Assembly (NCBI RefSeq): GCF_025602895.1
Contig: NW_026516226.1
Span: 124,001-188,000, forward strand
Origin: Polychytrium aggregatum
Lineage: Eukaryota > Chytridiomycota > Chytridiomycetes > Polychytriales
Reading direction: 5' to 3'
DNA length: 64,000 bases
Below, piece after piece: positions 50,782-63,800 of the stretch (within the stretch, counting starts at the first letter, position 1; the number at the start of each line of letters is the position of its first letter). The position numbers and the translations under genes are program-made. The notes under the pieces are model-generated. The model did not search any database. It saw only the letters and a program-made list of their open reading frames with translations, and was not told the DNA's origin.

Positions 50782-52011
50782 CTAGTTCCATCCAGTCCAT
50801 CGGATACTATGGCTGATGAGCTTGTCGTGCTCTTCATCCCACGAGCAGACCACATAGGTTTTCTTCACAACGGTGCCGAGCCGACCAAAGGTGATGCAGT
50901 CCATCGCCGAAAATAACTTGTCGCGAGGTACCACAAGTACGATGAAGCTTGAGTGGAACCGCAGAGGATCGCCTATGGTTCGTGAGGGCAAGAGGAGGTT
51001 GGTGCTCCGAGCGAACGAGACCATCTTGTCGGCAAGACAGGAGTGGCACTAACCTTGGTACATGAGGTAGTCTCCGCCGAACTTGGAGCCAGAGGTGATG
51101 AAGTAACCCTGATCCCATAGTGCACCATACACCTTGAGTTTCAGCGACTCTGCTGCAGTACTTGGCCACACCCACAGACCACTGGCTCTGGCCTTCTCTG
51201 GCGACTGGGCTTGTGGCTCTCCTCGGGGCAGCCCGTACCAGGGCAGCCCTGTGGAGGTGGTTCTGATGATGATAGGGAACTTTGGTGTTGGAATGTCTGC
51301 GGGGTGGATCGGCGGTGCAGTATCTGGGGCACTGGTAGGTGCTCCTGCAGCCTTGGAGGCCGACGGATGCAAGGCGATTTCTTTGCTCAGCAATCGGCGT
51401 TGTGCGTCGACCTTTTTCTTTTCGTGCTCGTAGTTCTGTATCGCCTCGGCTTCCTGGCGGTCGTGCTGCTGTTTTTCGTCCTCGGAGGGTGGTCGATGCA
51501 GCGATGCGCCATCCGTCAGCAAGGCCAGCCCTGACATTGTAAAGACAGACCGCTGTAAGAATCTCGATCATATTCAGCACAAGGCAGCTGTTGGGATATC
51601 TTGGCACGACAGTGATGCCGATGTGGGTGAGCAGACAAAGCAAACCTTTCGAAAGCAGCAGCGAGACTTCCTCAGGCATCAACAGCAATGGCAGCGAGAA
51701 AAAGTCGTTTTGCATTGGCTGGCGTGGCAGGGTGCCGAGCAGGGCACCAACAATTCGGTATCTGGATCGCATCTCCATGATGTCTTTGCAAGGAGCGTAC
51801 GTCAGGATTGACATTCAGGCGAGACAGGGGTGTCATTGGCAGAGCGAGGCTTTGCAGATCTCGACGATTTCAGGCACGATCATGCCGGCCAGAACGATGT
51901 CCGTGAGGAAGCCCATGAGGATGCTAGTGTTTGAACCAGCCATCGTTCCTTCGTACCTGTCGGGTTCCAGACGAACGCCTGCCCTCCGGAGACTTGGATG
52001 CTGAAGACCAT
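50782..52011 (-). CDS. SEN34: tRNA-splicing endonuclease subunit SEN34
   Basis: Sen34 is one of the two catalytic subunits of the endonuclease that removes tRNA introns; it cuts at the 3' splice site. Exon 1 starts at ATG 52011 (MVFSIQVSGGQAFVWNP) and ends at GTACGA near 51957. Exon 2, after GCAAAG near 51785, has MRSRYRIVGALLGTLPRQP and LPLLLMPEEVSLLL, the N-terminal hallmark. Exon 3, after TTACAG near 51555, has a charged linker and the start of the nuclease domain (YGALWDQGYFITSGSKFGG). The final exon, after CCATAG near 50978, completes it. The catalytic triad is visible: Tyr in YLMYQGDP, His in LRFHSS and Lys in GRLGTVVKKTYVV. The stop at 50782 follows ISHSIRWTGWN. The frame upstream of the ATG stays open to about 52647, but no better start is seen. 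Divergent from the doublecortin gene. Confidence 0.93.
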
Positions 52012-52952
52012 TGGAGGCGAAGCGACAGTCGTCCTGGTTGATGGCGGTTCGGTTGGATGAGGGACACTTGGTCGGACGTTCAGCCTATTTTGAATCGAAG
52101 GCTGCCGGAAAGCTGACAAAATAAAGCCCAGCCGCGACCCCAGCAACAGCAGCGAGATCAGGAGCAGCAGCAGGATCGACAGCGACAGCAAGATCGACAG
52201 CGAGATCAGGGCCAGGCCGACGACACGCGGCCACAGCCGGGGCCTGGTCTTCCATGTGGGGCGACCGGAGCATACCCGCCCATGTCTGTTCTTCTGAACA
52301 CCTTCAGCGTGATGAAAACCAATGGAGCACACTACTTCTTTCGGGCCGGCGATCCGCCAGGGAGACAATGCTGGTTCCGTGAACATTCCTACCAGACTTT
52401 CGATGGTGCCAATCAGGTCGAGGCCATTTGCAGACAACGGGCTGAGGGAATCGCGTGCCCACGCAGCATTCTTCTCGCCAGCAGTACAGGACCTGCAGCA
52501 GCTAAACTTGGCCAGATGAGCAGAGCCGGAGCAGCTCGAGACAACCTGCTGTAGAGCTGTACAGAGTGCGGCCTCGAGGGCTGCAGAGCCGCGGCCGGTC
52601 GAATCGGCCACTGTCGCAGGGCTGGGCAGAGGGAGACGGCGGCTCAAAAGAACAAACGGTGGTTGTGCCTCGCGGCTCCCACGGTCATTCCTAGACCTCT
52701 GAGCAAGTCCCTTTGAGCTCTAGTATCGGTATTATCACCCTCGAGCTGTCGGCACCCTGGCCTGTCTCTTTACCGTCCCCCGTCTCGTCAGCCGCCGGCT
52801 ATCAGACCAGCCCCGAGTCTCGCACAGCGGCATTCTAGTCACAGCTCAGCCGCCCGACCTAGCGGCAGCGACAACAACAGCAATAGCACCGGCGACAGCG
52901 GCCGAAATATCAACAGCAACAGCCGCCCCAACCCGTTTGAACCGATACTGTC
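52012..52952. promoter_or_regulatory. Divergent intergenic region
   Basis: 0.94 kb between the SEN34 start (-) and the doublecortin-gene start (+). The minus frame remains open from 52011 back to about 52647 and includes a Leu/Ile/Ser-rich stretch at about 52140-52210 that would read as a membrane helix. No ATG in good context starts it, and the DNA there is a repetitive GAT/AGC-rich tract, so I leave it uncalled. CAACAG/GCGACA-type repeats precede the doublecortin start (52862-52925). Confidence 0.5.
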
Positions 52953-55485
52953 ATGTCCTTTGAAGAGTTTCGGAGCCGGAAGATCCGCGTCTTCCGCAAC
53001 GGAGACATTTTCGCACCCGGCAAGAAAGTGGTTATTTCGACCAGGTTCTACCGCAACTTTGAGCAGGTGGGTTTCTCTGGGCTGAAGCACGTCCCATCGC
53101 TTTACATCACTCTTCCAGTCCATTACTTATCCACGGAAAGGCAGCACTCCTCGACTGATGCCCATCGCCAAAGTCGAAGCCGGGACTGGACAGCGCTTGC
53201 GATCGTTGCATCTGTGCTGACTATGCGTGCTTCACCCTTTGCCTTGGCATGGTCGCCGATGCTGACTTTTGACGACCTGGATGTTGGATGCTATATTCCA
53301 GTTTCTTCACGCCTTGTCCAACGAGCTGCTCCTCGTCAATGGCGCTGTTCGGAAGATCTTCACGATGGAGGGACAACCCGTCAGCTCTCTGGACGATGTG
53401 CATGAAAACGGCTCATACGTCGCCAGTGGCGGCGAGTCGTTCAAGAACGTCAGCTACCCTGTGCATGACGATGATGGAGCTGCCACCATTCATAGCGTCA
53501 AAAAAACAGCCCCGAGGCACCACACACAGTCACAACATCAGCCGGGAGGAGACAAAAGCATCGGAGCGCCGGTTTTATTCGGCCCTGCGGTAAGATGACT
53601 CTGGACGCCATGCAACAGATCCAACTTTATCTGGGGATGATATCGACTTGAGCGCGCGAGAGACTATGGATATGCCCACAGACAGATTTATAGACCTCTT
53701 GTTCTGCATCAAACCTGTTGGTCTGTGTTAGCGCAAATGACATCCCGGGCCTCATCTGCCCTGGCGCTGCTTCGCGGCTTGACCTTCTGTTTCGCTGCGT
53801 TTCCCTCCCGGACACCATGCATGTGCATTTTGTGCTCTGGCTCACTTGCGATTCTGCAGACCAAGGCTTTCAAGATTGTTGCTTTTCCGAACGGAGAGTT
53901 TTTGCATCCAGGTTATAATGTGCTGCTGAACTACCGAAACTGCCGAACATATGACCAGGCAAGTGACTGCAGAAAGTCCTTCGCAAGCCGGCCCGTTCTC
54001 TTTCGCGCCAAACCGATTGGTCAGATGGTGTCGCAGTCTCCTCCGACAAGCTGTCCCGTGCTAATGAGCTTCGCCATTTGTCGCTGTTTATGTTGCTGCA
54101 GCTTATGCTCACACTCAACGACATCGTGCGTCTGAAAAGCAATGTGTTTGTTCAAAAGATCTTCGATGCCGAAACAGGAGTGCGCATTCGGTCGCTGGAT
54201 AAGCTCCACGACGGACAAAACATTGTTGTGGCTTCCCACGAGAAGCTAAAGAAAGGATCGTATCGCCTGAGAAAAGCCGATAGCACCGAGCCCAAAGCCG
54301 CCGAAAAGAAGGCCGACGAGGAGGTACGAGCCGCAATTGAGGAGCCAGTTCTTGCTCATTGACGTGCCTAGCGCATTTGCTCTCAAGCACTTGAGAAGCT
54401 GACTTGCACATGGCTTTGGTTGTCCCAGCCGTATCGTAACATCTCCTGCTATCCAAACGGAGATATATACCACAACGGCTGGACTGTCATCATCCGAAAA
54501 AGCCGCTTCCAAACTCTGAAGAAGGTACCCGATTGAAGTCTGCTCCGACTCGCTCTGCAGATATGGCATCGACCGAGCGGACGTGGGGTTTCTTGATTAC
54601 TACTCTGACAGCGCGATGAATTTGCAATCGCTGCAGCTCATCGATCACCTGAACTCTCAAATCGAGCTTATTAATGGAAGCGTCAAGAGTATATACAGCC
54701 TTGAAGGCGCCAAAATCCAGTCGATCGATGAGATTGCACACGGGCACGAGTATGTGCTCGCGGGTGACGACCCCTTTATCAAGGCGGCATACAACTGCAA
54801 CAGCTACAAACCACACCAGTCTGGCGAGCCGCGGGGATTGGCTGGGGCAACGACCCACAACGACTTTATGGACAAGATTCGAAAGATCCAAAAGTCAAAG
54901 GCGAAACCGCCGCACCAGCGCCGGGTCACTGAGGGCGCGGCTGCCGAGCCCCATCCAAGCGAGAATCCAGTTGAGCCGAAGGTCCATTCGGCAAAGCCGG
55001 CAAAGAAAGTGGTCCGGGTGTCGTCGAAGATGGAGGTGGTGTCGCCCAAACAGATGCGCAAATCCCAAGGTAATGCGGTTCCCGGTTGCGAGGTTGCGTT
55101 GGTTTGGCTGCGAGGTTTGGCTGCGAGGTCGCTTGGTTGGCAGAATCCCAATTCGTCGCTCGTCACCGGGGCCTCGCTGATGCTCATGCCCGACCTTCCA
55201 GGCACAGTCTCAAATGGATCCAAGTCCCAGGTGGCTGCCGTTGTCGACGAAGACGTCACGCTGAAATCGAGCCAGGTGGCAGGCAGCGACTCCAATGCCG
55301 TCTACGAATCCGAGCATGTTTCCAAGTTTGTGGCCAAGAACAAGTCAGACGATGGCGGTCCTGGGCCAGTCAAGAAAACAAAGTCGGCCGTCAGCGTAAA
55401 AACAGAGTCGCTATCCTACGAGAGCCTGCCCCCACTGCCGGCTACGGCAGGATCGTTAAATGGACCTGCGACAGCGAGCCTGTAG
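52953..55485 (+). CDS. Triple doublecortin-domain (DCX) microtubule-binding protein
   Basis: DCX domains bind between protofilaments of microtubules. Three are visible, each split by an intron at the same place. Domain 1: exon 52953-53066 (IRVFRNGDIFAPGKKVVIS, then FYRNFEQ) joined to 53302-53589 (FLHALSNELLLVNGAVRKIF, SLDDVHENGSYVASGGE). Domain 2: about 53865-53958 (FKIVAFPNGEFLHPGYNVLL) and 54100-54325 (SLDKLHDGQNIVVASHEKL). Domain 3: about 54430-54522 (ISCYPNGDIYHNGWTVIIR) and about 54630-55485 (LINGSVKSIYSLEGAKIQS, then IDEIAHGHEYVLAGDDPF). The NGD/NGE turn and the 'sLd.l..g..yv..g.E' signature recur in all three. The C-terminal tail is charged and Ser/Pro-rich and stops at 55485. DCX proteins are typical of ciliated eukaryotes, so a flagellar or cytoskeletal role in zoospores is likely (inference). 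Confidence 0.88.
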
Positions 55486-55810
55486 TCGGCCTGTCGCCTG
55501 TCCGCTATCGCACTTTGCATCTTCACGGCGCAGGTGCAGCACGCCCGCAGCAGCTGGCCTCCGCATGGGGGACTCGGCGATGCAGTGGGCGATGGCTGTC
55601 TGGCAGCATCATGCAGCCGCTAAAGCAATATAAATTATACTGGCACTTCGCATCCGAGCCTGTCGAGCGGCTGTCGAAGTCGGTTGTGTCGGATCGCATT
55701 CGCAGAGAGGGCTTCGCGCCGCCTCTGGCCGCCGACTGGCCAAAGCCTGCTCGTTGCTTGGCCGTGGCACCTGGCTCCCATCAGCGCCAGCGGTCCCCAC
55801 CGAAACAGAC
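55486..55810. other. Short tandem intergenic region
   Basis: 325 bases between the DCX stop and the RAD51AP1-like start. An AT-rich patch (CAATATAAATTATA, 55626-55639) about 175 bases upstream of the start codon could be a TATA element. Nothing else is seen. Confidence 0.5.
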
Positions 55811-57451
55811 ATGAGCCGACCGTCGAGGAACCGCAAAGAAGTCTCCTACGTCTTCAACATCCCCCTCGACTTTGACGACGACGACGATGCCGGTAGCAAC
55901 GCAGTACCACCTGCTTTGCTCTCCGTTGACCGACGATGGATGGCGGGGGTCTGACGGCCTGCGATTTCGTCTTCTCCATGCCAGCATACTGCCAGGTCAA
56001 AGCCAAGCCAAAGAAGCAACCGGCCCCGCCAAAGCCATCTGCTGAAAAGGATGATGCGGCAGAGGGTGCGTCCTCACCGGTCAAGCGCAAGCGGGTGGTT
56101 CATGACATCGTCGGTAAGCGACCCGCCGATGCAGCTCCTCCAATCTGCTCGGTTCTTTGGCGTGGGCCGCATTCGGTTGCCCAAGCAGGCTCTCACCAGC
56201 ATGGCATACTACATCGATAAACGTCTCTATAGATTCAGATGAGGATGAAGTCCAACCTGTGAAGTCGCCCAAGCTTGAGCCGCTAACAGATGAGAAAAGG
56301 TGGGAAGGATGGCCCAACCACAATGCGCAGATTGCCATTCTTGTGAGGGCCCAAGCGTTGCAGACGAGCGCTGCGTGGGCCGTAGTGTTTGACCGCAAGC
56401 CATATTGATTGCAGCGCATCAAGCAAAGCACAACGGAAGAGTCTGCAGGTAAGAGCCAGCACCATTGCGATGTCTCATGGATCGGCCGGCCTTCGTTGCC
56501 TGCTCTCGGTTTCTGCACCGACGGCCACTCCGGGTGCAAGCCGTCGGTGCACCTTGCGACAGTCGCTGCTCGGCTCGGACACCCCTGACAGATCTACGAC
56601 CATAGGAACGGAGGGAAGAGGCCGAGTTGCAGAAGGCGCTCGATCTATCGCTACATGATGCACACGACAACGCAAAGCCGACTGGGCGCCGGAGCTCGCT
56701 ATCGCAAGATACCGACTTGAGCGATCTATCGCCTGTGGGCTCGAGCGATCCAGAAGATGAGCTGGAGCTCGATGCTGCTTCGACCAAGAAGAACAAGGCC
56801 AAGCCAAAGGACCGACGGAAGCCCAGTCTGCCCAGCGACGCCAAGCAGCACGGAAAGGCCGTTATTTCGTCCCCAGAGATCCTCATCGACATTGACGGTC
56901 CAGCTATCGAGCGGGGTATGTGGAAAGTTGGCGCTATGGGTTGCTTGGATGGATCTGTGCAGTGTGTTTGGGTTGGAGCATGCTGTGAGTCGGATCTCAC
57001 CTTGCGCGCAACTGTCCGTCCTCCAGCCCCCAAAGATTCCGTCGAGGCCTTACCCTCTTCGAAGGATAAGCCTAAGCGGGACAAGCCAGCCAAGGGATTG
57101 AAGGATAAAGCGGCAGCTGCCGCGGAGGACCCTCCATCCACATCCAAGGGCGATCCTGAACCTGAGCCCGCTCCAGCGCCGCCGGTGCCGAAAAAGCCAG
57201 CCTCCAAAAAAGCGAATCCTGCTCCAAAGCCAATCTCGGACGGCTCCGCAACTGCGAGCGCTCCGTCTGCGACGCTGGCGGTCCCAGCCGCCACGGCCTC
57301 ACCAGCAAAGCAAAGAGAAGCCCCGATGTCGCCGTCGTCCGGTCGGCTGGGGTCGATCGGACTGACGGCAAGCCCAATCAACTCGGTTTCCATCCGAGTT
57401 GGCTTGAGTCGCTTTTCCAGGACAAAGTCGCTGCACGGATATCTGAAATGA
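55811..57451 (+). CDS. RAD51AP1: RAD51AP1-like homologous-recombination protein
   Basis: RAD51AP1 binds DNA and RAD51 and stimulates strand invasion. Three family marks are present. The N-terminus MSRPSRNRKEVSYVF followed by an Asp run matches the animal start MVRPxRxKKxVxY and acidic tract. A middle helix ELQKALDLSLHDA (exon near 56620-56660) matches the 'dLevALaLSv' motif. The extreme C-terminus SIRVGLSRFSRTKSLHGYLK matches the RAD51-binding end (LRLGLSRLxRVKPLHP). Between them lie basic, Lys/Pro-rich disordered segments (KRKRVVHD, KPKRDKPAKG) and acidic Ser patches, as in animal RAD51AP1. Six or so exons; small ones at about 55998-56114 and 56233-56298 are uncertain. The gene ends at 57451, 419 bases before the RhoGEF start. 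Identity rests on short linear motifs, so it is less firm than a domain match. Confidence 0.78.
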
Positions 57452-57869
57452 GATGGCAAGATCGCCGGTAGGAATCCTGCCGATTCCTGGCTTTGATGTT
57501 TGTTCTTCAGGGCGCCGCTTGATGCGCTGCATTTTCTGCCACCATGCTCGCCCGTCTCACCCTGGCGGCTCTGGATATTGGGTTCCCATGGGTACAGACC
57601 GCGGCGGGTGAAAGCGAGCTCGATACGGGCCTGATCTGGGCGGGCATGATGGCCGCAGACAGGGGGCAAGGAAAAGGCGCACTTTCAGGAGAAGGGGCCC
57701 AAAGTGTCTCTTGGACATCAACGCCCCCTCCCCTCCTCTCCCTCTCTCCTTCTGCTGCTGTAATAAGATAAGCCAACTTGGTATTCTGTCCACCGCATTG
57801 GTGCTTGCCCTTGCCTAAATCTGCGTCCCAAGCCAGTTCTCGCCCGCAACCCGCACCCCAGCCTGCACC
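57452..57869. other. Tandem intergenic region upstream of the RhoGEF gene
   Basis: 418 bases, including a pyrimidine-rich stretch (57724-57756) followed by an AATAAGATAA patch about 105 bases before the start codon. It probably holds the promoter. Nothing else is seen. Confidence 0.5.
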
Positions 57870-60800
57870 ATGCTGTTCGGCTCCACCCCGGCACGGCATT
57901 CCCACAGCCGCGCAAGAACCCGGACGCGCACCCAAACCAGCACCATCGTCAGTCAGCATCCCGATGCCGTTCTGACGGTAGGCCCGGCGCATTTCGGGCC
58001 GCCAGAGCATGGTGCTGGTGCTAGTGTATTCGACAGTATCGGCTTGCTTCAGCGTGTCGCTGACAGCTGCTGCCCGGACACGGCAATATCCGGACTGCGT
58101 GTCTAACATTCTCCCCCGAACCCTGACTCAACCGCAGCCTCTGCAGAAGCATGTTGCTTCGTTCCTGGACGACCAGGGATACGCTCACGATATTCCAGAA
58201 TATGCTGCCGCTCTCCACGAACCTCAGCCCAACAGGGAGCTGTGGAGCCAGACCATCAAGTCGGGTGGGTGTTCCTTGGCTTGCTCCCAATGCGAACTGA
58301 GATCGCGTGTCGTCAACCCTGCCGCAGCGAATGTCGGCGATATTGACATTGATGTTCGCGAAGGAATCCCCAAGTACTACCTCGCACAACACCCGCGTGC
58401 TGGCTGCGTCATTATTGCAGTGGTTAAACGAATATGTGGCCATATGCTCTGGATCGGGCGAGTGAGGACAAAGTTTGTGAGTAAGACTACCACGATTTCG
58501 CTTGCTGGCGTATCGAGCTTATTAGAATGTGGCTGAAACGTGGAATGCGATCTAATCATCAATGCTCTTGTGTGACAGGCGGACAGAGTTTTATGTATCG
58601 ATACTCGCAACGAATCGCCGTCGCTCGACGAACTCTCGGCGACAGCCTTGGTGTCGCTGTTCTGGCAGCGCTATCTCGCCAGTATTCACGGCCGATTCGG
58701 CCTCATTGTCTCCGATGCCAAGCTCGACTCCACAGACTTTTTAGAAGTCATGGTCCCAAACTGGGTGGAGTTGGAAAAGTATCTTGAGGATTCGGAGCTC
58801 TACCCACATGTATGGCCGGCTGTTCACGACAAATGCCCCCGTTTCCGGTGAAGGATGCTAACAGCACCACCCAACGCCAACCTCACAGACTCCCTCCAGC
58901 ATCCATGTTGAATGTGTCGTTCCTGGATATGATGCAGGTATACCCTCACTGCAGTTCGCGCGGAAATCCCTCCAGGCGATTTCCTGGCTGGAATCGATCG
59001 GCACATGTGCTGAAACAATTCCACTGAATCGCCGCCGTCGAGCAGAAACACACGAGGCACTACTTCTCAAGTTCTTGGGCAGAAGAGTTGACCCTACCAA
59101 ACGCGATTGTCGGCAGCACGAATCGAACTTCATGATCAAAATAGGTTCGCTGCTCAGGGTGCCATCGGGTGGTGGAGACGCAATTGAGTTTGAAGCTAAC
59201 CGTGAATGTGCGACCGGCTGGCAGGTGTTGTTCCTCCCAAAATCGATCACACGGGAGTGGTAAGTGTACCATGTATGCTGCACTTTCGGGGCCAACAGCT
59301 GCCTGATAGCGGGTCACATACCACACAGAAACGAACCAAGACACTTGCATCCGCAGAGCACGGTGAAGCCAAGAGCGACGCACTTCAACGCACACGCATC
59401 CGCATTTTCAAAGAGTTTGTAGCTACTGAAGAAAGCTACTTGAGGAGTATCAACATTCTCCAGACCGTGGGTATCGAATTCAAACGACATTTCCTCATTA
59501 CAATCACTCGATAAAGAATGCCTGAACTGATGCAGAGCGACACCTCCAGTACTTCCAGACTCCGCTACTGAAGCTTCAGCAGATCCCCGACAGCATCAAG
59601 AGGCTCTGCTTCATTGATCTCTCAGGGCTTATCGAGCTCCACACGGACTTTGTGAAAGCATTGCAGGGACTCAAAGAAGAAGATCAGTCCAGTTTATGTG
59701 TCTTGTTTGATGACTATGTAGGTGCATGACACTGCTGAGTGAGCGTGATGACCGCTGGAGAAGCCTCCCGTGCGACTGGTTCTCATGTATAGAGACAAGC
59801 GTTCGCACACGCTGCACACTGCCAAGCTTACTGATTTAAACCATAGGCGAGCCGAATACAGAGTGTTTACTCCAAGACCCTCGATGATTATCAAACGACA
59901 TCCATACCTTGTGAGACCCTCAAGCGTTTGGAAACATCGTCGTTTCTTGATGTATGTGTTCCGTCACCGATGCGAACCGCACCCGGATGATGCGACACTC
60001 GGTTCGTCCACTGACGCCCCCGTTTCCTCTCTATCTTAGAGCTGTGCTGAAACCGTGAGGCGGGAACTGAATCAAGACGTCAACTTTTTCAACTTGCGCG
60101 CTGAAATAATGCAGCGACTCCCGCGCTACGTGATGCTGTTTGACCGCATGAGGGACAAGACTTGCATCGACGACGTCAGCTATCAGGCGCTTTGTCGCAC
60201 CTGCCAAGTCGCCGACAAGATTGCAAGCGCAGTACTGGAAGAAAAGTCAAAGAACATGATAGAATTAGACTCGTTATCCTTCCTCAACAACTTGAGCGTG
60301 TATCTCGGCTCGAAGGTGGGCACCATTGATTGTAGATTGGTTTCAGCGTCGCGCGTTAGTCGAGCTCGGCCAACTGACCCTGCCAAACCTTGCTCGACTG
60401 ACCTGCCGGGCCATGAATGGCGTCGATGCATTTCTAGTTCATTGTCAAAAACGGCAGAGACTTCATTATGGAGGTCGAAGCTGTTCGAAAGTATCCGGCA
60501 TTGGAAGCCAAACATCAGGGTGCTCATCCCGCAAGCTCGACACAGATCATTCTGCTGTTTACGGACTGTATCTACATTCTGAGCTATGACAGCACCGCAA
60601 GAAAATACACCGTCGACGGCGGTATCATAGACCTGGAGCAAACCGACATCCTCGATGACAGAGGCATCGGTGCGTTGCTCTTGTGGATTTACGACGGGCC
60701 GCATTGGTATCCACCGGCTCCTGCGCAACCTAGCTCAAACTACGATTTACATGCTTCCGTCAGATTTCCACATTATTACCTCGGATATCTCGCAAAAGAC

Positions 60801-63800
60801 CGCGGCGCGACATATCGTTCACAGCTTCGCATGTGAGCAAAAAGCCGAGCTCTTGAAGCAGATTCAGCACTGCAAGACTTTGCTGAAGATGAGAAGTGCG
60901 TCGAAAGGTATCCTGAATCAGCCGAGGCATCTAAAGAGCCTTCCTGACGCGCGATTTGCGGCAGAGACTCTCCGTCGCCGAGAGAATCATCGTCGCCATA
61001 CTGATTCATCTGTCGCTGCTTTGGACACGCAGAGCGAGTCAAACGGGTTTACATGGATCAGCGCCCAGACACGACCATCTACTACCATGTTGTATCCGAT
61101 GTCTCGCCGGACACTGAGGCAAGGGCATATCAAAGCATCTCCTCCCTGCAACGGCGCTGCTCCCGCCATCGCGAACTTGCACATCGGAAAGGGGCTGCAT
61201 TTGGCTGAACCAAGCTCCAAACATTTCTTGACTAGAGTGATCTCGGCCTACTAATATGCACCGACACCCATTCCACGAGCGTCCAGTCAGAGATCAAATG
61301 GCCGTTTTGTAAGTGTTGGCAGTGGAGTTGATATACATTGGCTCGCACTGAGAGCCATTGGGATCGACATCGCTGATAGTATTGGGTATGCATTTGAAAT
61401 GATACAGCCATCATGGGAGTTGTCGCCTGTGAAATGGAAGGGGAGATCACTTGCCTCGCCGTGAGGACAAGACGGCCTTGCGCATCGCACAGTGATCTAT
61501 CCGAGCACGAACCCGACAAGCCGAGGACTAATTTTGAAACCCGATCGATGTTGCAAGAAAAGCGTAAGTGTCCTTGGGGGTGGGTACAATAGCTGCTTTC
61601 TGATTTCTCGCTTGCCTGGCAAAGATTACCCAGACACAGTCCTTGACATTTAGCCATTTGTGTGTCTTTCCTAGTGTCAATTGGCCATGATATTATTGCT
61701 GCTCAGCCCGACTCTGCCTGGAGAGTCCGCTTAGCGGAAATTCGGCTCAAATACGTTGTTGAGACATACGGCTTCAAGGCTATGCCTCGAATCAAAGAGC
61801 GAGGTGAAGGGCTCAAATCAAGGCTGAGTATTTTTAGCGTAAGTTGCGCATATATCCTGATACCTTGCTGATCACAAATACGCGGGCGAAGCTGGCATGG
61901 GGAGTCATTCTTACAGCCGCGGTGCTCTCCAACAGAGTTCTCAGATGAGTGTGTCAAGGTCAAAATTAGGCGGAAAGGTGTCTGGAAGTATGTTGCAAGT
62001 GGCCCCGGGTGTTTCCCGCGCGCCGAGTCTTTTCAGACGCAGCAAACACGGAGGCGACTTCAGTCGGGGCAGCCAGTTGAGCATCACCGTATCGCAAACC
62101 ATCCACAAGGTTTTTGGAAGCATGTTCCGTCTGGATTCAAATGGTAATGGCTATTCAACGTCGCCCTTGAGCTCACTCGGCGTACCCTCATCAGGCTCAC
62201 TGATTTCGTATCGAACGACAGAATGGCAGTCCCCTAAGAGTCTCAAGACTCTCTGCGATGAGCTCGAAAGAAGAGGTACTTCCCCTCGACTCCTCCGCAT
62301 GGCTGGCGCGAGGCAAATGAGCCCGGTTCAGTAACAGCGACTAACCGTCTCGTGTACACGTCTCATAACCAGCCGAGGCGGATGTGATTTACAGCAATCC
62401 CGAGGTCATCTGGCCGCCATGCACATCACGATTCAAGACGTACTTTGCCTCCTTTACAAGTACGTGGTCGCCGGGAGTGCGGGCGATTCATGAAGGGTGC
62501 ACGAGAGCTGCACATCTGGCACTGCCGTACTGATACTCCTGAGCGCCATCGACATCCCACAGATGCGACTGCACAGTTCAACAAAGCAAACATGGCCGAC
62601 CTTCCACACGAAGTCATCATAGACATCATCAAGATGTACATATGCATGACAAACACTTTGGTCGCGGACCAGATGTGGCTGCTGGAGAAGGCATCTCCTT
62701 ACGGTACGTTGTACTGGCCGCATGTTACTGCTCATCGGTAGGAGATAGGAGATAGAGCAAAGGGGACGACTCTGCTCGACATCTATGATCGAATATGGAA
62801 GCCTTCAGCTCGGGCAAACACATGTGCAGCAGCGAGATAGCCTTGCTGGACACCGGTTGTGTATGTGTATGCACATTGCTAACCACACATTTTAAACACC
62901 CGACCCATCGCACGATTGCGGGACTGCATCGCACGGATATTTACAGTGGGCTCTCCTATGGAGGAAATCAATGCCATTATCTCGCGCCTGGACCGAAGTC
63001 GAGCCGTTCGACTAGAGTATTTTGTGCGGCACTTGCTGTGGTAAGTCATGTGGACCGCTGCTGCGATTTTGCCATATGATCTTGGCGCTGATGCACACTC
63101 GGCATGCTTACTGGTGCCCTTTGGCTATCCAGGGCCAAGAAACACTCGCATGGAGCGACATACAGCAACGCGATAAGGATCTATGGACATCTTCTCGATA
63201 GCCCGCCAGAGCGCCATTTATCGACCGATAGCGAAAGCCGCCAGAATCGACAGCGAGCCAACGACCTCCTTGAGCTCATAGTGGACAATCTCGATGTCGA
63301 AAGATTCTCTGATGGAATTTCACGCAGCTCGTCGAGTATGCTTTCTCAGACGCAGAGCGTTTCGATATATGATGTGTCAAAGATGTTGCATCGCTGATAT
63401 CTCCGCTGCTTGACAGGATCGTCTATTTCGACTGTTTCATCGTCGCTCTATCGCGGCAACGGTGCAAACAGGCTCACTTCGGACCACCACCAGTATTCCA
63501 TGCCAATCGATTGCGAAACAAGCTCAATATCATCCAAAATTGGCCTGCTGCATGAACGTGCGCACGTCAATGCAGGGGGCGAAAGAGCTTCGTATGAGCA
63601 TTCATCACTACCACCGCATCCGGGGAACTCGAAGCCGTCATGGCGCATTCACCAAGACACACACATGGTACAGCCGAGCGAAACCACGGTTTTGGATCGA
63701 TTATTCCTCACAAACCACCCGGCAGTATGAGAGTGAGGGAGTTTTCTAATCGCAATGTGCTCGTGCTCATCCGTGTGAACCAGGGCGTTGAGACCCCCAG

